This document shows, one piece after another, positions 18,677 to 27,530 of a DNA stretch of 64,000 bases. The stretch lies in contig CAWIQY010000008.1 of assembly GCA_963838375.1 (NCBI GenBank), positions 186,001-250,000 of the forward strand, read 5' to 3'. Numbering within the stretch: position 1 is the stretch's first letter; each line of letters opens with the position of its first letter. The position numbers and the translations under genes were made by a program. The notes under the pieces are model-generated. The model searched no databases and had not been told where the DNA came from. It was given only the letters and a program-made list of their open reading frames with translations. Origin of the DNA: DVED01 sp963838375. GTDB lineage: Bacteria; Cyanobacteriota; Cyanobacteriia; Cyanobacteriales; Geitlerinemataceae.

Positions 18677-19093
18677 ATGCTACAAATTACCCCCAGAACC
18701 ACCCTCTCACTCGAAGAAATCAGTATTAGTGCCATTCGATCGCAAGGTGCAGGCGGTCAAAATGTGAATAAAGTGGCGACTGCTATTCATCTGCGTTTCG
18801 ATATCAATGCTTCTTCTCTTTCTCCTCTGTATAAAGAACGGTTGCTCAATTTAGGCGATCGACGGATTACGAAAGATGGGATAATTATCATCAAAGCCCA
18901 ACAACACCGTACCCAAGAACAAAACAAAGAAGACGCACTCAAACGGCTTCAGATTCTGCTCCAAAGTGTCACGATCGCGCCGCCAAAGCGGAAACCCACA
19001 AAACCCTCGCGCAGCGCTAAAAGAAAACGTCTTGACAGTAAAACAAAGCGCGGACAAGTCAAAGCTCTTAGAAGCAAAATTGTTGAAGATTGA
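18677..19093 (+). CDS. arfB: Alternative ribosome-rescue factor / peptidyl-tRNA hydrolase ArfB
   Basis: 138 residues. The catalytic loop SQGAGGQNVNKV (GGQ at 26-28) is that of class I release factors, but the codon-recognition domains are missing. A lysine/arginine-rich tail (KPTKPSRSAKRKRLDSKTKR) is the ArfB signature that enters the empty mRNA channel. It hydrolyses peptidyl-tRNA on ribosomes stalled on truncated mRNA. Length matches E. coli ArfB (YaeJ). It is divergent from the YyaL-like gene. Confidence 0.93.
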   Translation: MLQITPRTTLSLEEISISAIRSQGAGGQNVNKVATAIHLRFDINASSLSPLYKERLLNLGDRRITKDGIIIIKAQQHRTQEQNKEDALKRLQILLQSVTIAPPKRKPTKPSRSAKRKRLDSKTKRGQVKALRSKIVED

Positions 19094-19167
19094 AAACGAT
19101 CGATTATTAAGGATGAATTTATTAAAATCTGGTTAAAAATACAGGTAACGATTTCTAGAAGAGATTC

Positions 19168-21984
19168 GTGCTAACACCTCTCATTCAATGTCTAAAAATT
19201 TGGCTATACACAGGGAGAATTCGATCTCCTTTTGGGTGGATTTCCATCGGCAGATTGCTGCTCGGAATTGCAGTTTCTCTTTGTCTAGCAACGTTTCCTG
19301 CCATTACCCAAGAACTCCCTATCGATGGGCGAGAATTAATACAAAAAGGCATCGATCGTTACGAAAACGAACTATTTACTGAAGCGATCGATCTCTGGGA
19401 TCGAGCTCAACAAGAATTTATCGCGAATGACGATCGATTAGGAGAAGCATTAGCCCTGAATAATTTGTCTTTGGCATACCAACATTTGGGACAATTGGAA
19501 CGGGCGCAACAAACGATCTCCGATAGCTTCAAAAAACTAGAACAACAAGAGGATCTCGATGATACAACCTATTTAGAAATACTCGCAAAAGCGTCGATCG
19601 CTCGGGGACGTTTATACTGGATACAGGGCAAACCCGAAGTAGCACTCGATGCCTGGAAACAAGCCGAAACCTCCTACTGTCAAGCCGGAAATGGATCGGG
19701 AGTTCTTCGGAGTTGGCTGAACCAAACCCAGGCGTTACAAGCCTTGGGATTAATTCGCCCAGCCCAAGAGCAATTACAACAAGTTTATCTGCTGCTACAA
19801 TCCCCGTCGGATTCCCAAATAATTTGCCAATTTACCGATACTTTCGATCCGGCTTTACGAGTTGCCGGACTGCAAAGCTTGGGTCAATCTTTACGACGAT
19901 TGGGTTGGCTAGAACGAGATGGCGATCGATTGGGTTCTGTGGAAGTTTTGCAAACTAGTTTAGATCTAGCGCAACAGTTTTCTCTCGATGATGCTAAAAG
20001 TTCTATTTGGTTAGAACTGGGGAATACTAAACGCGCCTTATTCGAGAAATTTCAGGCGATGGGGAAAAAGGCTGAAGCCTCGCGTTATGCCAATGAATCA
20101 GAGCAATTTTACGATCGTGCTGCGACTTCTGGCAATGCCGAAATTGCTCTACAAGCCCAACTCAACCGCTTGAGTTTGGGAGTCGCAACCGGAGAAAATT
20201 ACAGCTTCCAAAATTGGCAACAAATTCAGCAGAAAATTTCCCAATTTCCCCCCAGTCGCCAAAGTGTTTACGCCCAACTCAACTTAGCCTGGAGTTTAAC
20301 GTGTTCTCAACTGGCTAACGTTTCTTCCTGCGGAAATTCAGATCTAAAATCTCCCGAAACACCGAATATTTCGCCAACAGAAATCGCCGAAATCATTGCT
20401 GCTGCTGCCCAAAATGCGAAATCAATCAACGATTCCGCCGCCGAATCCTATGCCCTCGGGCAGTTGGGCGAACTTTATGAAGTGACTGGAAACGAAGCCA
20501 CTGCCATCTCGTTAACACAGCAAGCGTTGCGCCGAGTAGAAGGGTTGCAATTTCCCGAAATTCGCTATCGCTGGGAATGGCAATTGGGGCGTTTGTTGCG
20601 AAAACAAGGAAAAATTGAGGATGCGATCGCTGCATACGAAACCGCAGCAGAATCTCTGAAATCGGTACGGGGCGATTTGTTGACTGTTAACGCCGATATC
20701 CAGTTTTCCTTTCGCGATCGGGTCGAACCTTTTTATCGGCAATTGGTGGAACTGCTATTGCCCGCAAATGAACTTTCTGTACCCCAAATCAATGTACAAA
20801 AAGCCCTCTACTATATCGAAGAAATTCAACTGGCAGAATTAGAAAACTTTCTGCGATGTAGTTTGGCAACCTTGGAAGCTATGCCGGATGCTAACTCTGG
20901 AAATGAGATCGATCGATTGATGGGACGAATCGATCGGCTATTGCAAAACGATGCAGCTTTAATTTATCCCATTCTACTGAGCGATCGAGTTGCTGTGCTG
21001 TTCAAATTACCTGGCAATAATTCATTGGGCTACTATTCCTATCCGATCGACAAAACAACGGCACAAACAACCCTGAGAACCCTACGAACCAGCCTCCTCA
21101 ACCTCAGTCGTCCAGAAGAACGCATCGCCGCATCCCGTCAAGTTTACCAATGGTTTTCACCGTTATTTTCTACCGATTTACCGCAAAATCCAAACATTCA
21201 AACCCTCGTTTTCGTCCTGGATGGCGAATTGCGGAATATACCCATCGCCGCGTTGCAAGACAATTCCGGTCGATATCTGGTTCAACAAGACTATGCGATC
21301 GTTGTTTTTCCCAGTTCCCAACTTTTTGAAATAGCGGCATCTCCCAGACCCCTCCAAGTTCTGGGGGCAGGAATTACCGAAGAATTGACCGTTGCCGATC
21401 GACCTCCATTTAGTGCCTTAACCGGAGTTGAAGCAGAAGTGGAAGCAGTTTCTTCGGTCGATCCACTCATTAATGAAGAATTCACACAACAAAATCTACA
21501 ACATTGGGTGGATACGAACACCTTTTCCATCGTCCATTTAGCCACCCACGGCAATTTTAGTTCCGATCCTGAAGAAACTTATCTCCTTCTCCACGGTACC
21601 GATCCCGACAAACCTACAGGCGAACTTCTCAAAGCCAACGAACTCGATCGACTGTTGCGCGATCGAACTTCTAGATCCGATCGTCCCCTAGATTTGCTGG
21701 TCTTAAGTGCTTGCGAAACCGCAGAAGGCGACAACCGGGCAACTTTAGGACTTGCCGGACTCGCTGTTCGGGCAGGGGCACGCAGTACCCTGGCGACACT
21801 TTGGCAAGTCAGCGATCGGTCTACAGTTAAGCTCATGGAACAATTTTACAGCCAACTCCAACAAAACCCGCGATCGACCAAAGCCCAAGCCCTGCAAACC
21901 GCACAAAATCTGCTACTCAGCAATCCCAATTTTGACAATCCTTTCTTCTGGGCGCCCTATATTTTAGTGGGTAATTGGCGATAA
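19168..21984 (+). CDS. TPR repeat and CHAT domain protein
   Basis: 938 residues. A GTG start at 19168 precedes an N-terminal membrane/signal segment (RLLLGIAVSLCLATFPAITQ), so the protein is probably periplasmic or membrane-anchored. Residues ~60-500 are TPR-like helical repeats (NNLSLAYQHLGQLERAQQ and similar). Residues ~640-938 are a CHAT (caspase-HetF-associated) domain, with catalytic His794 in VHLATHGNF and Cys849 in LSACETAEGD, both intact. CHAT proteins are caspase-like proteases; HetF is the cyanobacterial namesake. Substrate is unknown. No other in-frame ATG exists near the N-terminus, supporting the GTG start. Confidence 0.9.
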   Translation: MLTPLIQCLKIWLYTGRIRSPFGWISIGRLLLGIAVSLCLATFPAITQELPIDGRELIQKGIDRYENELFTEAIDLWDRAQQEFIANDDRLGEALALNNLSLAYQHLGQLERAQQTISDSFKKLEQQEDLDDTTYLEILAKASIARGRLYWIQGKPEVALDAWKQAETSYCQAGNGSGVLRSWLNQTQALQALGLIRPAQEQLQQVYLLLQSPSDSQIICQFTDTFDPALRVAGLQSLGQSLRRLGWLERDGDRLGSVEVLQTSLDLAQQFSLDDAKSSIWLELGNTKRALFEKFQAMGKKAEASRYANESEQFYDRAATSGNAEIALQAQLNRLSLGVATGENYSFQNWQQIQQKISQFPPSRQSVYAQLNLAWSLTCSQLANVSSCGNSDLKSPETPNISPTEIAEIIAAAAQNAKSINDSAAESYALGQLGELYEVTGNEATAISLTQQALRRVEGLQFPEIRYRWEWQLGRLLRKQGKIEDAIAAYETAAESLKSVRGDLLTVNADIQFSFRDRVEPFYRQLVELLLPANELSVPQINVQKALYYIEEIQLAELENFLRCSLATLEAMPDANSGNEIDRLMGRIDRLLQNDAALIYPILLSDRVAVLFKLPGNNSLGYYSYPIDKTTAQTTLRTLRTSLLNLSRPEERIAASRQVYQWFSPLFSTDLPQNPNIQTLVFVLDGELRNIPIAALQDNSGRYLVQQDYAIVVFPSSQLFEIAASPRPLQVLGAGITEELTVADRPPFSALTGVEAEVEAVSSVDPLINEEFTQQNLQHWVDTNTFSIVHLATHGNFSSDPEETYLLLHGTDPDKPTGELLKANELDRLLRDRTSRSDRPLDLLVLSACETAEGDNRATLGLAGLAVRAGARSTLATLWQVSDRSTVKLMEQFYSQLQQNPRSTKAQALQTAQNLLLSNPNFDNPFFWAPYILVGNWR

Positions 21985-21985
21985 T

Positions 21986-22016
21986 TAAAAAAGCACCTAG
22001 AAAATCCTAGGTGCTA
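21986..22016 (-). terminator. Rho-independent terminator downstream of tatC
   Basis: The perfect stem AGCACCTAG (21992-22000) / CTAGGTGCT (22007-22015) has a 6-base loop. On the minus strand it is followed by a T-run, the complement of AAAAAA at 21987-21992. This is the expected 3' end of the tatC transcript and backs onto the CHAT gene stop. Confidence 0.85.
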
Positions 22017-22160
22017 CACTTGGGTGCGGTCCCCCCCTAACCGAAAGGAGGACACAACTTAAATTAACAAAAGAATCTGAAGATCTTGTGAAGAGAAATA
22101 CCGAAAACTTAGGAATTTTCCGTGAAAATTGCGGTAAAACGTCAAAAATCGAAGAAAAGT

Positions 22161-22940
22161 TTAGCGACCGAGCAATTTGACCAAACCGATCCCCGCCAAA
22201 TAGAGACCGACAACCGCCCCGGCTAGTAAACTCTGGGTCAGGGGATCGGTAGACGGAGTGAGGACTGCCCCCAAAACCGCCGCCCCCAGAACCATGTAGC
22301 GCCATCCCGACAGCATTTGCTTGGAAGTCACAATTCCTAGAAGTCCTAGCAAGCCCTGCACCACAGGGATTTGAAACGCTAACCCGGTACTAAACAACAG
22401 CAGCAAGACAAATTCAAAGTAGCGATCGATCGACCACTGCTGTTCGACAACCCCGGAACCGTAACTCACAAAGAAATTGAGCGCGGCGGGAATCAACGCC
22501 AGATAGGCAAATACCAATCCCCCAACAAATAATACACTCGAACCGATAACAATCGGACCGATCGCTCGCCGTTCGCGGCGCGTCAATCCCGGCAGCACAA
22601 ATTGCAGGATTTGGTAGAGAATGAAAGGACTGGAGACCAACAAGCCGCTATATCCAGCCACTTTAATCGACACGAAAAAATATTCGCCCGGTGCCAGTTG
22701 GAGAAACTTGACCCCACCCGCCGGAATTTCCAACAGTTGAACAATCGGTTTGACTGCCACAAAGCAGCCGATAATCCCCACCACAATTGCCCCGAGAGAA
22801 TAGAAAATTCGCTGCCGTAATTCTTCCAGATGGTCGAATAGGGGCATTTCCAACTCATCTGGGATTTCGTCGAGAGGGTTTTTTTCGACAGCATCCGAGT
22901 CTATTGGCGCCGTCGTACCGAGTTCTGGGGAAGCCGTCAT
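22161..22940 (-). CDS. tatC: Sec-independent (twin-arginine) protein translocase subunit TatC
   Basis: About 259 residues from the ATG at 22940. A longer reading from a TTG at 22991 is possible but less likely. An acidic N-terminal extension precedes the family start PLFDHLEELRQRIFYSLGAI. Six hydrophobic helices follow, with FILYQILQFVLPGLTRRERR and STGLAFQIPVVQGLLGLLGI, both TatC signatures. It is the receptor that binds twin-arginine signal peptides and works with TatA/B-type proteins, which are not encoded here. Cyanobacteria have a Tat system in the plasma and thylakoid membranes. Confidence 0.96.
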   Translation of the reverse strand: MTASPELGTTAPIDSDAVEKNPLDEIPDELEMPLFDHLEELRQRIFYSLGAIVVGIIGCFVAVKPIVQLLEIPAGGVKFLQLAPGEYFFVSIKVAGYSGLLVSSPFILYQILQFVLPGLTRRERRAIGPIVIGSSVLFVGGLVFAYLALIPAALNFFVSYGSGVVEQQWSIDRYFEFVLLLLFSTGLAFQIPVVQGLLGLLGIVTSKQMLSGWRYMVLGAAVLGAVLTPSTDPLTQSLLAGAVVGLYLAGIGLVKLLGR

Positions 22941-23178
22941 AGAATTTGTAGAGTTGAGAGCGATCCGATCGACTCGAAAGGGTTCGAGCAATATTTCGCT
23001 TATTATTTCGCTTATTGTATCTTTTCCTGAAGAAATCTTCTACGGCAGCGCGATCGCAGTCTAGAGGAGTTGGGTACAATGCACGGGGAAAGCCAAGAAT
23101 AACAAGGGCGTATTTTGTTGTGGCGGTGACATTTCCCCAGATCGTAAAATCTAAAAGACATCCAAATCTCCACACCCC

Positions 23179-23973
23179 ATGATCGATAAACTGTCTCATT
23201 TCCCCAAAACCCTTTCGTCGCAACGATTGTGGATTATAGGACTGCTTTTGACCTGTTTGGCATTGAGCAGTTGTTCGGCTAATTCCGAGTCGGATGGCAA
23301 CACGGCGGTATCGCCGGAATTAGAAGCTCAGGTTTTACAGATCGTGCGTCAGAATCCGGAAGTGATACTCGAAGCTGTAGAGGCGTACCGGACCCAACAG
23401 CAAGACGAAACCCGTCAAGTTCGTCAAGACTTTTTAAAACAAATGATGGAAAATCCGGCAAAGTCGATCGGCGATTCGCCAACGACGGGTTCGGACAAAC
23501 AGGAGATTGTTCTGTTAGAGTTTTCCGATTTTCAATGTCCCTACTGTGCTAAAGCCCACGAGACAGTAACGGCGTTTATGGAGAAGTACGGAGATCGCGT
23601 CACCTTGTCGTACAAGAACTTGCCGCTGAGTTCCATTCACCCAGAAGCCTTACCCGCAGCTAAAGCGGCTTGGGCTGCGGGCAAACAGGGCAAATTCTGG
23701 GAATATCGATCGGCATTGTTTGCCAAACAGAAAGACTTGGGAGACGATCTGTATGGGTCGATCGCCCAAGAGTTGAGTTTAGATGAAGAACAATTCGATC
23801 GCGATCGCCAAAGTGATGCCGCGCAAGCCGCGATCGATAAAGATCTTGCCGTTGCCACAAGCTTGGGACTCAACGGCACTCCCGTCTTTTTCTTGAACGA
23901 GGAAGCCCTCAGCGGCGCTGTGGAGTTGTCCGCACTCGAAGCGGCGTTGGAGAGAGTCTCAAAGGATCGCTAA
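23179..23973 (+). CDS. DsbA-family thioredoxin-fold lipoprotein
   Basis: 264 residues. The N-terminal hydrophobic segment ends in a lipobox LSSC (Cys32), so it is probably a periplasm-facing lipoprotein. A helical spacer (~45-105) leads to a DsbA/DsbG-like domain with active site CPYC (Cys120, Cys123) in LLEFSDFQCPYCAKAH. The cis-proline loop is GLNGTPVFFLN. It likely oxidises or isomerises disulfides in exported proteins. It is divergent from tatC across ~240 bp, so both genes serve proteins leaving the cytoplasm. Confidence 0.9.
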   Translation: MIDKLSHFPKTLSSQRLWIIGLLLTCLALSSCSANSESDGNTAVSPELEAQVLQIVRQNPEVILEAVEAYRTQQQDETRQVRQDFLKQMMENPAKSIGDSPTTGSDKQEIVLLEFSDFQCPYCAKAHETVTAFMEKYGDRVTLSYKNLPLSSIHPEALPAAKAAWAAGKQGKFWEYRSALFAKQKDLGDDLYGSIAQELSLDEEQFDRDRQSDAAQAAIDKDLAVATSLGLNGTPVFFLNEEALSGAVELSALEAALERVSKDR

Positions 23974-24289
23974 TCCGCCCACTGTCTGGCTAAATTCATT
24001 TTGAGATCGTTTTGAGATTTTTGTCTTCTGGTAGAATCGCGATCGAGGTTTGATGACATGGACACAGCGAGTCGATCGTCCGCACTCGCTGTGTCAACAG
24101 GACTTTGTGTATACAACTTGGGGGAAACCCGTCAAAATCAACCTGTAGATTGACGCAGGTTATCTTCTCTATTCAACTTCGATCGTTAAAATAGGATATA
24201 GGTGTCGGTACAGAGAATCCCCCATTCGGACTTGGGTTGAATTCTTCGGCGTTGTAGTAGGTGTACTTTGAATCAGGAGATCGATAAAA
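23974..24289. other. 316-bp intergenic region
   Basis: It lies between the DsbA-like and DUF7219 genes. Apart from the strong inverted repeat at 24061-24095 I see no coding frame or RNA gene. The promoter of the DUF7219 gene must lie here, but no clear boxes stand out. Confidence 0.4.
24061..24095. repeat. Strong inverted repeat GACACAGCGAGT / ACTCGCTGTGTC
   Basis: Perfect 12-bp arms with an 11-base loop that includes CGATCG. There is no T-run on either side, so it is not a standard terminator. It could protect the 3' end of the DsbA-like mRNA or be a protein-binding palindrome. Confidence 0.7.
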
Positions 24290-24532
24290 ATGCCCAATAA
24301 ATCCGAATTCTTGTATCCTCGCAGTTCCTATAGAGGAAACTTCACGCCAGATCAAATGGTGTTCAACTCCAATTTGCAGGAGTTTGCCCAAAAAGTGACT
24401 TACATCTGTAATTTGGAAACCAACGGAAAACTCGCTCCCGACACCGCCTACAAAGAAATAAAATCTCTTTGGAAACAGCTCAAACGATCGAAAAAAGAAC
24501 TCAATATTGGTCTCGACGATGAAGCAACCTGA
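24290..24532 (+). CDS. DUF7219-like small cyanobacterial protein
   Basis: 80 residues, soluble, no signal. It begins NKSEFLYPRSSYRGNFTPDQ and continues with a predicted helical hairpin (NLQEFAQKVTYICNLETNGK; EIKSLWKQLKRSKKEL). This matches a short conserved cyanobacterial family (DUF7219) of unknown function; the family name is from memory of its opening motif. A good terminator follows 18 bases after the stop, so the gene is probably monocistronic. Confidence 0.75.
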   Translation: MPNKSEFLYPRSSYRGNFTPDQMVFNSNLQEFAQKVTYICNLETNGKLAPDTAYKEIKSLWKQLKRSKKELNIGLDDEAT

Positions 24533-24550
24533 GTAAGAATACGGCGAACA

Positions 24551-24574
24551 AAAGAGGGGTCAATGCCCCTCTTT
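24551..24574 (+). terminator. Terminator hairpin after the DUF7219 gene
   Basis: Perfect 9-bp stem AAAGAGGGG / CCCCTCTTT with loop TCAATG. The TTT at the end of the 3' arm is the only T-tract, so it is a somewhat short but plausible intrinsic terminator. Confidence 0.7.
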
Positions 24575-24604
24575 GCGTAAGGATCGAGCCCTCTACCCAT
24601 TGGA

Positions 24605-24623
24605 GTGCGACAAGCGGTCGCAC
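24605..24623. repeat. Short hairpin GTGCGAC / GTCGCAC
   Basis: A 7-bp perfect stem with a 5-base loop between the DUF7219 terminator and the CRTAC1-like gene. No T-run; role unknown. Confidence 0.5.
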
Positions 24624-24695
24624 GAGTCCCACTCTAAAATGAGAAGGAAGCGCGCTCTCTGAGGCTAGTGCTTGGCGAACCCATCACGGACTGCC

Positions 24696-26102
24696 ATGTT
24701 TACAAATTACTCTCACCTGATCTTGGACAATCTTCCCCAGCTTAATTGTGGGATGGCGGTATCTGACCTTGATGGAGATGGCGTTTTCGAGCTATTCGTT
24801 GCCGGTTTCGGCAGTCCTAATCGGGTGTTGAAGTGGAATGGTCAAGGTTTGATCGATATTGCCGATGCGACCCTTGCCGATCCCCAAGGACAGGCAACGG
24901 GCGTTGCCGCAGGCGATCTCGACGGCGATGGACGTGAAGAACTTTACGTCCTCAATACCGAGACCTGTTCCGGTCGAAAGTCGTTTGCCGATCGCCTGTT
25001 TGGCTATCAACAAGGCAAGTGGATCGATCTGTTTTCTCTACCGAAACATCAAAATTTTACCAACTCTAGATCCGGTCATTCCGTTGTCTGCGTCGATCGC
25101 TACGGCAGCGGACGCTACGGTTTCTTCGTTGCCCGTCATGGTGGTGCGATGCACTTGTTGGAACTCAATGCCGAAGGTCAACTGGTAAATGTCTCTTCCC
25201 AAGCGGGTTTGAGCCGGACAGCGGGAGGACGGGGACTGGTGGCACTACCTCTGGTCACCTCTGGCATGGACATTTTTGCGACCAACGAAAATGGGGCAAA
25301 TTTCCTGTTTCGGAATCTCGGCGATGGCACCTTTGAGGAAATTGCGGTGGCGGCTGGGGTGAGCGATCCCCACGAAAGCGGTCGGGGAATTGCCTTCCTG
25401 GATGCCGATGGCGATGGGAAGTTCGATTTGGTATGCGGCAATGATGAAGGACGACATCGGCTGTTTTTACAAGGGGCAACGGGTCATTTTCGCGATGTCG
25501 CCCCAAAAGAAATGGCGAGACCTTCCCAAGTCCGGACGGTCATTGCGGCTGATTTTGATAATGATGGGGTCGAGGAGTTATTTTTCAACAATTTGGGGGA
25601 ACCCAATCGGTTGTTTGCGCTGCGGGATGGCAGTTGGCGGCAAATCGACATCGGCGATGCCTGGGAACCGGACGATTTGGGAACGGGGGCAGTGGTGGGG
25701 GATTTTGACGGTGACGGTCGGCTAGAATTGGCGATCGCCCATGGTGAATCTGATGCTGCACCTCTGTCGTTGTATCGTCCGGCGGTCAACGATAATAAAT
25801 GGTTGCGGGTTCTGCCGCTGACCCGGTACGGGGCTCCCGCCCGAGGGGCAATTTGTATTTCCATCGCCGATGGACGACGGCAAATTCGGGCGATCGATGC
25901 CGGTAGTGGTTATCTGTGCCAAATGGAACCGGTGGCTCATTTTGGCTTGGGTCGGTGTTCGCGGGTCGATCGACTCGAGATCGTTTGGTTGGACGGTACA
26001 AAAGTGACGATCGACAATCCTAGTACCAATCAATTGATTAAAGTTCCCCACCCCCGATCGGAGTCGGGGAAGAAGGATCGGGGACGATCGGCGGGAGATT
26101 GA
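24696..26102 (+). CDS. CRTAC1-family FG-GAP/VCBS repeat protein with ASPIC/UnbV C-terminus
   Basis: 468 residues from the ATG at 24696; a TTG at 24672 would add eight. It is a beta-propeller of FG-GAP/VCBS repeats, each with a DxDxDG-type calcium loop (DLDGDGVFELFVAG, DLDGDGREELYVLN, DADGDGKFDLVCGN, DFDGDGRLELAIAH). The C-terminal ~85 residues form an ASPIC/UnbV-like domain (GAICISIADGRRQIRAIDAG, SRVDRLEIVWLDGT). Unlike many relatives it shows no signal peptide, so its location is uncertain. The family is widespread in cyanobacteria, with possible roles in calcium-dependent adhesion or binding. Confidence 0.88.
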   Translation: MFTNYSHLILDNLPQLNCGMAVSDLDGDGVFELFVAGFGSPNRVLKWNGQGLIDIADATLADPQGQATGVAAGDLDGDGREELYVLNTETCSGRKSFADRLFGYQQGKWIDLFSLPKHQNFTNSRSGHSVVCVDRYGSGRYGFFVARHGGAMHLLELNAEGQLVNVSSQAGLSRTAGGRGLVALPLVTSGMDIFATNENGANFLFRNLGDGTFEEIAVAAGVSDPHESGRGIAFLDADGDGKFDLVCGNDEGRHRLFLQGATGHFRDVAPKEMARPSQVRTVIAADFDNDGVEELFFNNLGEPNRLFALRDGSWRQIDIGDAWEPDDLGTGAVVGDFDGDGRLELAIAHGESDAAPLSLYRPAVNDNKWLRVLPLTRYGAPARGAICISIADGRRQIRAIDAGSGYLCQMEPVAHFGLGRCSRVDRLEIVWLDGTKVTIDNPSTNQLIKVPHPRSESGKKDRGRSAGD

Positions 26103-26203
26103 TACAATTGGCGAAGGGTTGTGTGCCGCTAATTTTATGGGTGGTTTTTGGCAACAACCACAATCCATGCTTGATTTTGCAGACGTTTTTCGATCGTCTT
26201 CCG

Positions 26204-27202
26204 TCACATCGTTAACACGATTTTACCCATCATGGATCCTTGTTCCAAGAGTTGATGAGCCGCCGCCGCTTCGGCTAAGGGAAAGGTTCGACCTAAGTGA
26301 ATCTTCAGATCGCCTCGATCGATTAAACGAGTACATTGCTGCAAAATTTTGGCTTGGCGATCCTGTTCGTCGATTAAATTATCTAACATCGGCGTTAACA
26401 TCAGTTCTAAACTGATTCGCAAGTTTCGCACTCTGGCGGTTTTTAGATTGCCTCGGTTGGGGTCGGGTTCGAGGATGGTGACTAAATCTCCATATCGCCG
26501 CACTGCCGAACAGGTTTGGAAAAATGTGTCGCCACCGACGGTATCAAAGGCGATATCGACTCCTTCTCCTTCGGTCCAGTCGATCGCCGCTTGCACCCAG
26601 TCGGTTTGCGGGTAAAGAATGGGAAAATCTGCCCCCAACTGACGGACAAACTCGGCTTTGGAGGGCGAGCTGACGGTGGTGCAAACGGTGGCTCCTTGGA
26701 GCTTGGCGAGCTGGATGCCGACGTGTCCGACTCCCCCCGCACCCGCATGAATCAGGACGGCTTGTCCGGCTTGCAACCGGGCGCGATCGTACAATGATTC
26801 CCATGCCGTAATCAAGACCAAAGGAGCAGCAGCGGCTTCGGCAAAGCTCAGGGACGTGGGTTTGTAGGCAACACAATGCTGTTCGACAACGGTAAGTTCG
26901 GCGTAGTTTCCTCGAGATCCGCCCAGTCCGCCGTCACAGAAGTAGACTTCATCCCCGACTCGAAATCGATCGACGTTTGACCCGACGGATTCCACCACAC
27001 CTGCCCCATCGCAGCCTAAAATGGTCGGGGTTCGATCGGGATAGAAGGTTCCGCGTTGACGCAGTTTGGTATCGATGGGGTTGATTCCGGCAGCGTGCAG
27101 CTTGACTCGGATTTCGGTATCGGTTTGAATTTGCGGTTCCCGAATGTCTTGAAGTTGCAGGACTTCGGGACTTCCGGCTGCGCTCGTGACAATCGCTTTC
27201 AT
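26204..27202 (-). CDS. Quinone oxidoreductase-like, MDR-family NAD(P)H-dependent reductase
   Basis: 332 residues of the medium-chain dehydrogenase/reductase superfamily, zeta-crystallin/QOR group. The GroES-like N-terminal domain contains LHAAGINPIDTKLRQRG and ILGCDGAGVVESVG. The Rossmann domain has LIHAGAGGVGHVGIQLAKL, the NADPH-binding AGAGGVG motif. The cysteine ligands for structural and catalytic zinc of true alcohol dehydrogenases are missing, so it is a zinc-free reductase of quinones or enals. It stands alone, convergent with the CRTAC1-like gene. Confidence 0.9.
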   Translation of the reverse strand: MKAIVTSAAGSPEVLQLQDIREPQIQTDTEIRVKLHAAGINPIDTKLRQRGTFYPDRTPTILGCDGAGVVESVGSNVDRFRVGDEVYFCDGGLGGSRGNYAELTVVEQHCVAYKPTSLSFAEAAAAPLVLITAWESLYDRARLQAGQAVLIHAGAGGVGHVGIQLAKLQGATVCTTVSSPSKAEFVRQLGADFPILYPQTDWVQAAIDWTEGEGVDIAFDTVGGDTFFQTCSAVRRYGDLVTILEPDPNRGNLKTARVRNLRISLELMLTPMLDNLIDEQDRQAKILQQCTRLIDRGDLKIHLGRTFPLAEAAAAHQLLEQGSMMGKIVLTM

Positions 27203-27530
27203 CGATCGATCCTCATCACCTTTAGGGATCTATTTTCTCACGAGATGGAAAGACAAAAATCTGCGGATTGATCGGTCAATGAGTTGATTCATCGATCGGA
27301 TTTGGGGTGGGATGGAGTTGAGAATAGATATATGCCGTAGATCTTGACAAATTGACCCGATCGTCGATCGTTTCTTCTCGACTGCCGATCGCTTTTCCCA
27401 AATCTTTGGGTATCCTAGTAAGTACGAGGTCTATTTGCCTTGAAAGCTTGAAGCGGTTTGTGCTTACCCTCAACAATTTAGATAGTTTACAGTCCCTTTT
27501 ACTGCGTTATTCGCATCTGCCGAGTGAATT
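27203..27530. other. 328-bp spacer upstream of hpsA
   Basis: Probably carries the hpsA promoter. A TTGACA occurs at 27344-27349, but I see no matching -10 at the right distance. Several GATCG-rich HIP1-like sequences are present. No coding frame or RNA gene recognised. Confidence 0.35.

Noticed and set aside
22031..22060. Coding start downstream of the AAAGGAGG sequence on the plus strand
   Set aside because: No start codon lies at a suitable distance, and the region is the minus-strand 3' end of tatC.
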